64,000 nucleotides of DNA from Amphiduros pacificus (taxonomy: Eukaryota > Annelida > Polychaeta > Phyllodocida > Hesionidae), in NCBI GenBank assembly GCA_949316495.1, contig OX439002.1, positions 55,778,531 through 55,842,530 on the forward strand, in the 5' to 3' direction. The stretch's first letter is position 1. Each line of letters begins with the position of its first letter. This document shows positions 1 through 64,000 of the stretch, in pieces. The position numbers and the translations under genes are program-made. The notes below the pieces were generated by a model. It was given only the letters and a program-made list of their open reading frames with translations. It did no database searches and had not been told where the DNA came from.

Positions 1-212
1 AATGGAAACAATGTTATGCACATCCATAATATCAGGAACAAGGGTGAGCAGAATATGCGCAATACATATACACAATAAAATAACACCATATAACATATAA
101 CCTCTTGTGATATACAGAATATCATAAACCATATAATCAAATAAAGTTGACTCCTGAAGTGTTTAGTAATATTGTTTATTCAAATCCAATATAGTCAATG
201 ATGGAGGGTTAA

Positions 213-213
<1 letters not shown>

Positions 214-302
<89 letters not shown>
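214..302. repeat. (AT)n microsatellite
   Basis: A nearly pure AT dinucleotide tract of about 85 bp. It borders a 60-odd-bp block beginning ATCAGGTGTCAATATAATAT that is repeated twice just downstream. Confidence 0.95.
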
Positions 303-305
<3 letters not shown>

Positions 306-429
306 GTGTCAATATAATATCTATAAAATTATATTTTAATATATTTGGTTTATATGTGTATATATATATCAGGTGTCAATATAATATCTATAAAATTATA
401 TTTTAATATATTTGGTTTATATGTGTAAT
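301..429. repeat. Tandem duplication of a ~67-bp block
   Basis: Two nearly identical copies start ATCAGGTGTC and end in TTTATATGTGTA, at about 301-360 and 369-429. A short TATATATAT tract joins them, so the duplication probably arose with slippage of the adjoining AT microsatellite. Confidence 0.9.
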
Positions 430-1961
430 ACATATGTTCGTCTATTTGCTCATCTGACGTGATTTCTCAATGTGACAGTGTGGCAGGAGGGCTCATTCCT
501 TCAGGCCAAACATCTATCCGATTCGCTCTCTGGGAGGCTGAAGGTCACAAGTCATTAACTGTTAGCAGAAAATTGTTGATGTTACAAATAACAAGTGATA
601 TCATGTCATTATAACAATGAGAAATAATGATAAAAGGTAGGGAACATGTCCCGCAGAGAAAACTGGCTTAGATATTGCGAGGCCCCTGAACCAATGGACA
701 GAGATATCTAAATTTCGATTTCTCTCATTTTGCTTTCATCAGGAAATATAGAGATCATCTCATCTAGCTTGACTTGAATCAGTCATCAAATAAGTTCACA
801 AAAGGAAACCACAGGACAAGCTCCATGATATGAATTGAATATAATGTATCAGTACTAATTTACTAGGGACCATATTAATTAAATGCCAAGATAAAAGTAG
901 AAAAAATCCATGTTATATTCAGTAGTGTGTTTCCATTATTGTGTGGCCCACTTCTTTATTGTTAATGTATTCAAAATATAATATTATGGATATTATATAT
1001 GTATCTAGTTCTTGAAGCAGTTGCTAATTTTAATACTATTATTTAGATAGTTTTAGTGCTGTTTCGTCTTTATTAGGCCTAGCCCTGCATGGGCAGTCCA
1101 GACAAAAAGTTGACTGGGCGCAAATTTAAATTTATATCTCAATAGACAACAAGCTTAAACCTCAGGTTGTCTTTCGGTCAGAGATTTAGTGAAGGTTTTG
1201 ATGGAAATAGAGTACCCGGTGTCTCACAGGGTAATGAGACACTAAACACAGGGGATGTTGCACTGACACAAACAAGAGATTCCATCAACTGTCTTCTGGC
1301 TCCTTGACTTGTTCTTAATGACCCATAAAATATACACAACCTCAGCTTAATTCAGCACAAGGAAAAATTATTTTGTATTCAACATTGATAATCAAAGTTT
1401 AGTTAAAATTAAATGTGTTTAGAATACCTTTAAATCTTAAGACATTTAATGTCACCATAGGGCAGATAGCATAGCGCCAGTACACAATGCTCCAGATTGT
1501 TTTATTAAGATATTGCCCTGCCATATAAACGGACAGGACATGCTATTATGTGTGAGTAGATGATAACTTTAAAGTGTGACCATGGAGGTGATGGAGCATC
1601 AGTGGTGTGTTTGCGGCGTTGTTAGCAGTGAGAAGCTTGTGATGTGTGACACATGGACTGTGACAGTGATCCGGGGTCATCCTCCCCTGATATACAGTAA
1701 TCCCTGTAGGTGTGAAAACAGCTCACACGTCCATACAGATCAGCCATCAAACATCAAAGGCCGCTATAAGGAAGGGTACTAATCCACCTGTATGGTCAGA
1801 GCAGATTATCTGTGATTACCGGCCATGGACCAGATAATGCTGGATTAACGTGGATTAGGTCTGGTTCGTAAAGCAAGGGTGGTCTCAGTGCACTCCCATA
1901 AACAAAACATATAAAATTGACCATTTAATGAAAAGTGATAAGAGGGCGAGCTGTATGCTGA

Positions 1962-2247
<286 letters not shown>

Positions 2248-4866
2248 TAATAAAAACCAATGGTAATATTACATTATGATTGCCCATACTTGATTAACTG
2301 TTCTAAAATTCCTGTGGGTAGAATAGAGGTGTAGCTTTTGCAAACATCCTAAAGCTAATCACGAGCCGCTAGAATGTCGAGTCCATATTGAAGATATGTT
2401 GGCCTTCTCAGAACCTTAGACCTCATCAGTATCTAACAATATGCTGGGCGATTTAATAAAGCCTACAAGATGTCACAAGCTATCTGCTGATTTACAAAAG
2501 TTCCCCGTGAGCGACTTATATGATCTTGCCCTGGCGGACACGCCAGACAGACATCCACAAAGGTCTTTGTATTGTTAGTCTGCTTTAAAAATGACACTTT
2601 CCTGCTCATCTGAAAGGCGGACAACATTTTTTTCTGGCAAGATATGTTTCACTCTGACAAGAATGTCACACAGAATACAGTGGAGACTTGACCTCTATTG
2701 TAGACATGTCATGTAGACCTTATGTAGATTATATAAAATGGCGTATGATAGTGTGAGACCAGTGAGGAAATCTCTGTGATGTTCTCCATAGCTGCGGTAT
2801 TTTCTGGACTCTGGCGGATGTAATGTGAGGTTTGAGTACACAATATAAGGTGCTTTTGAACCTTGCCCATTGCATTTTTTAATTGGCATTTTTTTGTGTC
2901 TACAAAGGGAACACAAGTTTTACTTTTATCGAAGAAAAATTGTGATGAGAGTTGGAATTTATGAGGTAAAACGATCAGTGCATAGCATAATATACAGTAC
3001 ATTTAACATGAGGGCTATGATTCACCAGTAAATAAAACTAGTTTATGTAATCTTCTACAACTAATGGGCATAAATGTATGTATTTACCTAAGCTGGGCTC
3101 CCTCTGAAAAATGTTGTATAAAGGTTTTACGTTCATTGACCCTGTTTAACTTTAATTGTTAATTTACAAACATTAACATGACACGTGTAATCAATGTGAC
3201 ACCTTTGCGATTGGTATTTGATTTGACAGTGAATGCTATATTTATGCTGTAAAGGAGATTTTCACCTTTGTTATAAACAATAACTCGGGACTAAGGGAAA
3301 TTGAGAATTTGCCACTTATGGTTGAGAATTGATATGAGAATTGAAATGACAGTGTACTACAAATGTCTTGGTGATAAGCTTGGAGTAATTACATGATTAC
3401 TCCAAGATGAGCATTTTTCGTGAGGCTTTTCTGCATACATGTAGACCAGAACCATAGCATATATGTAATCCCGTTTTTGTTTTGCAAAATCTCAGTTTTA
3501 TGATTTTGATGAAATCTATTCCAGACGGATGAAAGTTATTTGCTAGATAGTTTCTGGCACTCTTGACACGTCATCATTTTAAGGTTTTGATGACCATAAT
3601 ACAGTAAGGTATCCCATTCATAATGAAGTTGTGTCACCAATATCAATACCCCCTCAAAACTTTGTCAAAAGGTAAATTTGCTGCTTATATTTACCAGTAG
3701 CAAGTACTGTTATATAAGGCTTCCAGATTTGAAAAATACATGAAATGAATATCTATTCTGTGAGCATAGCAACTATTTTATTCTGATGATTGACATTGAA
3801 ATGCATGGGAAAATTTATAATTCTTAATATTTCTGCATAAAACACACATAGAAAATGTATTCAACGTTCAATATTTGACTAAAGTTTCTTATGTGAGGGT
3901 AGATAAAAGATATTTACTGCTCTGTAATTAAACTTATATGAAGAGTCAAGTGGTAAAATTGTCTGGAAAATTCTGTGGTAAAACTTATTAACATTTTGGC
4001 AGGGGTGAATGAAAACGATTTATTAGGCAGTCTGAACAAATAGTAAATTTTATGAATGGGACACTCCAAAGTGAGTAAGTGAGTAAGTGAGTAAGTGACT
4101 TTAGAACTCTTTTCGACAGGTCTCCACCTCCTACACTCTGTTCAGGTCAATGTTCTGTTTGTCCTGAGATTTTAATAATAAACATATCTTTTGAAAATCA
4201 ATTTTGATGAGACAAAGTCATTCATTGTTGTGCACTGAATCTGTTCAAAACCTGCTGAGAAGACTGTGATATTCTCAGTTGATTTTGCCTATTGGAGCCA
4301 AAGTAGTTCTGAGTATAATTTATTAGCATTAGTTTAATTTGGTAGTGGTATCCATGGCATTGTCAGAACGCCCTCGGTTGAAGGCAAAAAGCCGATAACA
4401 AAAGTCAGCTAAGCTTATATCCAGCAGAGGTCACTGTTACCCTGAGGCTAAGATTCGTTGATTGGACATTGAGGCCAGAAATTGTAATTCGATATACTTT
4501 CGTTCAGCTTTGATTAAAAGGTAAAGAAGATACGTTTATTCAAAATAATGCTCTCCTTTTTATGCGTATAGTCTTCATATTTCAATTTCAAATATTAGTT
4601 TGTGACGTCCTGGTTGCATTTACATATGTTGTGTTGATGGGATTTTTTTTATTAAAATATGAACAAAAACTTACTTCACAAAATTATTTTATGCCTTTTG
4701 GGATCCAGTAATTTGAGCAAAATGTGGAACAATAAGAAATTCCAAATTTGAGAAAGGTATTCTACGAACATGTTTGACAATGCTGTATTCTTGGACTAAT
4801 ATCATTTTGATTCGGTAAATATATATACATGTACATAATTATATATATATAAACGTATGTTTTCAG

Positions 4867-60418
<55,552 letters not shown>

Positions 60419-63400
60419 GTAAGTGACCTGTGTCTAGGCTTTGTGGCTTCCGCCGCTGGGGGCAGCACCAGCATGAAAGTCGAGGCTGTTCCGCCATCAC
60501 TTTCATGAAGGTCAAGGCCGTGCCAGAATCGCTCTCTCGCTACCTGCCTCATTTTATTTCTGCTGAAAATGGATGGTCCCAGCATTCTGATTTCGGAAAT
60601 TCTTACATCAATTGCATTATTTGACATCTAAATTAAACATCCAAAGTTTTGTTTAATTTCCATGGTGTATTTCAATTCAAGTCAGATCTTATGAGTTGTG
60701 ATTTGTATAGATATTTATTTATAGACGTTTGTATTGCAGTAATATTAAATGTCAATCATTCTATTGCATGGTAACAAGTCAGTCCCCATATATAATGACA
60801 ATCTATATTGTAGTTATTATTAATCCTAAGCCAGCAGTCACCTATTTTGGTCATATGACTGCACGTGGGTTCATGACTGCATGTATGTTGTTGTAAGTGT
60901 CAATCATATGGGAATATATGTCAGATTTAAATATATGTCATGTCAGTGCTTTTTTATGTAAAGCCAAATTAATTTTTAATTAATAAATCCAAAATATGTT
61001 TCTCTCTTGTCGATTTTATAGATGTAGAAAATGTATAGTTATTGCACATTGGATATTCTTTACCTTTTATTGTTTTATTTTTCATTAATATACTTTCAAA
61101 GACTCAACAACGCTCTTAATTCTGACCTTCCTGGTAGATCTGAACCAGCAGAATATACTAATACCAGACTAAAAGTACTAAATTCATAACTGACTTATTC
61201 GTTCACTTTCTGGGACCATCCATTATAGATTATAATTATTCACATTTACTTTAAAGTTTATCTGAGTTTGATTTTTACACTAGTTAGATATATTTGACGC
61301 GAGTACCTTTGTTGTATGTGAAAGAATCAAATAATTGGTAAATCAACGCATTATTCAATCTCATGGAATTCAAAAGACGTGAAACGCCCAAAATCTTTTA
61401 AATTAATATTTCATTCATTTACAGGACCTTAAACAAGCAATGAAAAATAAACTGACTGAATGCGAAATATATACCATAAGAGCTTATGAAATCGGCATTT
61501 AAAAAGTCTCCAACACTCTGCTTTAGATCCAGGAAGAATCATTTGCTAGTTCACCATACTTCACATTAAAATAGGAAATGATAACCACTGGGGAAAACAA
61601 ATTGTAAATACTTAAATAATCGTAACAATCATGTGCCTAGTTTATGGTGTGAGAATATCTCCAGACACTCCAGTCCTCAAATCTTTGAATCTCACCCATG
61701 ATAATATCAGTTGATATGAGATATTCATCAGATAAGCAGGTCACTGCTTCATATTGCTGTGATCTTCTGGGCTTTAATCAACCCTGAAAAAAACATGCAT
61801 AGAAATTGATTGGATAAATGGTAATCAAGATACTATTCTCGTCTTGGCCATTTTAAATTTTCCTGATATTTATGTATTATAAGTGTAAGGCAAAAATCAA
61901 TGTATTCTGACAGAATATTGCCTCGCGTACATGGGACTCTCGTCAGACTATCCTGTCAGCCCATGCTAGCAAACACCTTCTTTGTAAAGGTTTACTAATA
62001 ATGAGCACCTTCAGATTGGGACAGTGGAGTGATTTGGCTTACGGAGGCCTTTTTGCCCATTGGTATTTGCCCATCGGTACAGGCCTAACACCTTTGAATA
62101 CAACAACAGTGGTCTTATGGGTACATAGTACAAGACTAGGCACTTTCAGCAAAACGCAATAATCGTGGCAGCTGTAAAATACTTTTGAAGATAAAAATTC
62201 ATCTCTTCTCCTTTGAGATAATGCTAATCATCGATCTTATTTTGTATGTTTTTTCATACTCTACTCACATTTGGCTAAACTAACTTAAAACACCAAGCGC
62301 TGTTGATGTGGAAGAACATCCACAAAATGTGAGCTACCAATCTCACATACAAGGCCTTGTCAAATAAAAGGGACCACCCGCGTTGCAGAAAATGCTTTCT
62401 CAATGTTGATAAACTGTTTCTATATAAGCTATCAAGAATTCCTTACATAATAAGATAAATACTTGCCTTCAATGTCATATTCTCCACTCACATCTTGTGG
62501 CAGACATATTCTCCACTTGCCTCCAATGACAGCCATATATTTCAGTTATGATAAATTTTTACCATGTTTTCCTCCATAGATAATTTTAGAACAAAATATA
62601 CTTCTGAAAATAATTCAACACAAAATATATTCTTGAACATATTTGTTTAATTCATTAGACGAGACCATACTCTATCATATAATCACATTGTATAAGTCAC
62701 GTTTTAATTATTCCAGTTCTTTTACAAAAGCACCATCTAAAAGAAGTCAGGCACGTGAATTTGTCCACCAGTGGCACCACTTTAAATTATACATAATTTT
62801 TAAAACGTGGTTTTCTGGTCCAGTTTACTTGGTAAAATGTGATTTTTGAAGACATGGTTTGCTTGCCCAGTTTGTAATGTGGTTAGGATATGATTTTCAA
62901 GACATGCAGAATTATTTGATCACAAATATATGAAATGGTAAATATATCAACTCCAGAAATCAGATTTAATTATCCAATATAATTCCAGCTTTTATGAACG
63001 TTATACTATTTTTAGAAATGGTGCTTAGACAGAGGGTAGAAAATGAAAGTTGGTGCCTAAATGTGCACTTTGTACAGAGTTGATACCGACATCACGTCGC
63101 CCTCTGTGCAGATTGCTTAAGATGTATCTTATTGAATTGACTCAGTATATGACATTTTATTCCTAAAGTTTGAGAGTAAAGTTCTTGGTATGGAGCCAGC
63201 GCGGGAGATTAAAAAGTTGAACAAGGTAGAGGTCCGAATGAGCTCGAGGGCACACAAATATATTGTGTCAGTGATAAAATTTGTGACAATGATCTCAAGC
63301 TGTTAAAGTAATAAAAATAAGATGGCCGAATGTTGACCGAGAAATGCCTTAAATCTCTTGGCTGCCCAACACATATTGATACTATACCATAAGGACCAAC

Positions 63401-63626
63401 CAGCGTATCCGGTTCCGCATCGAGGATTTGATAAAAATATTAAAATGTACAGAACAGAGCTTATATATATATAAAATAATCTGAACTTTCTTTAACACTA
63501 ATTTGTAAAACAAGGATAGATAATTCATCCAATTGATGAATTATTTGAATCTTTAAATGATACATACTTTTTTTAAAGTCAAAACAAACTGTGTTCAAAC
63601 ATACCGTAGCCTGATGCGTTGAAATT
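60419..63626 (+). other. Sequence downstream of exon 21
   Basis: About 3.2 kb, probably intron. Bases 60430-60627 are more GC-rich than the rest and contain a 32-bp imperfect direct repeat (ATGAAAGTCGAGGCTGTTCC / ATGAAGGTCAAGGCCGTGCC). An AATAAA word lies at 60982-60987. I found no hydrophobic, transmembrane-type exon with proper splice borders. Confidence 0.5.
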
Positions 63627-63879
63627 ATAGCATCATAAGCAATACATAGCATCATAAGCAATACATAGTATCATAAGCAATACATAGTATCATAAGCAAT
63701 ACATAGTATCATAAGCAATACATAGTATCATAAGCAATACATAGTATCATAAGCAATACATAGTATCATAAGCAATACATAGTATCATAAGCAATACATA
63801 GTATCATAAGCAATACATAGTATCATAAGCAATACATAGTATCATAAGCAATACATAGTATCATAAACAATACATAGTA
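63627..63879. repeat. Minisatellite, 19-bp unit, ~13 copies
   Basis: Nearly identical ATAGTATCATAAGCAATAC units; the first two read ATAGCATC and the last reads ATAAACAATAC. Low divergence suggests recent expansion. Confidence 0.96.
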
Positions 63880-63968
63880 CACTTGAGCATCTGTGCACTA
63901 GCATATACGAATTTATAGTGAGAATATATTTTGGTAAGCAGAGACTTAAATTTGCAAGCAATTTGATT

Positions 63969-64000
63969 ATATATATATATTTATATATATATATATATAT
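63969..64000. repeat. (AT)n microsatellite at window edge
   Basis: AT dinucleotides run to the end of the window, so the full length is unknown. Confidence 0.85.

Noticed and set aside
470-545. Segment between GACAG and AAG|GTCACA considered as an upstream exon
   Set aside because: No frame gives a TSP1-like peptide, and the phase does not match exon 1.
62010-62160. Frame with LGQWSDL-like words, considered as a missing TSP1 or membrane exon
   Set aside because: No Cys pattern, no hydrophobic helix, and splice borders do not fit the required phase.

Overview
The window is eukaryotic: AT-rich, dense in micro- and minisatellites, with one large spliced gene on the + strand and no bacterial-style gene packing. 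The gene is the orthologue of THSD7 (thrombospondin type-1 domain-containing protein 7; vertebrate paralogues THSD7A and THSD7B). Together with a tRNA-derived SINE this points to an invertebrate animal, probably a marine lophotrochozoan such as a mollusc; the species guess is inference.

Twenty-one consecutive coding exons were placed by reading frame, AG/GT borders and phase continuity: 4867-5109, 10049-10155, 19136-19297, 24009-24217, 26618-26807, 29632-29824, 29984-30099, 30370-30579, 31000-31197, 31335-31625, 32485-32663, 36501-36637, 37064-37223, 38747-38836, 38950-39123, 39254-39371, 39738-39883, 39991-40101, 40543-40645, 40803-40994 and 60188-60418. Joined, they give about 1,186 codons without a stop: roughly 18 TSP1 repeats in two alternating types, then the C-terminal Cys-rich module. 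The 5' end (signal peptide, first repeats) lies before the window. The transmembrane/cytoplasmic exon was not found and probably lies after it. Exons are numbered here by order in the window.

The rest is intronic. The first 4.9 kb and the 4.9-kb intron after exon 1 hold AT microsatellites, a possible 1.2-kb inverted-repeat element, a fold-back/palindromic element at 8.75-9.17 kb and a tRNA-Leu(TAA) gene 59 bp before exon 2. The next intron holds a 5.7-kb array of a 36-bp unit. Exons 5 to 20 are more compact. The last intron (40995-60187, 19.2 kb) is loaded with minisatellites at 42.1, 43.2, 45.7-47.3, 49.2, 51.3, 52.5 and 53.6 kb, and a full-length SINE with target-site duplication at 56.2 kb.

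The most unusual theme is that several tandem arrays repeat splice signals: the exon-13 donor is amplified just inside its own intron (37.2 kb), one 42-bp array ends every unit in an acceptor-like tract (51.3 kb), one 80-bp array ends in a pyrimidine tract plus CAG|GTAG like a recursive splice site (53.6 kb), and a 1.6-kb array is built around GTGAGC (46-47 kb). Whether any is used by the spliceosome cannot be decided from sequence alone.
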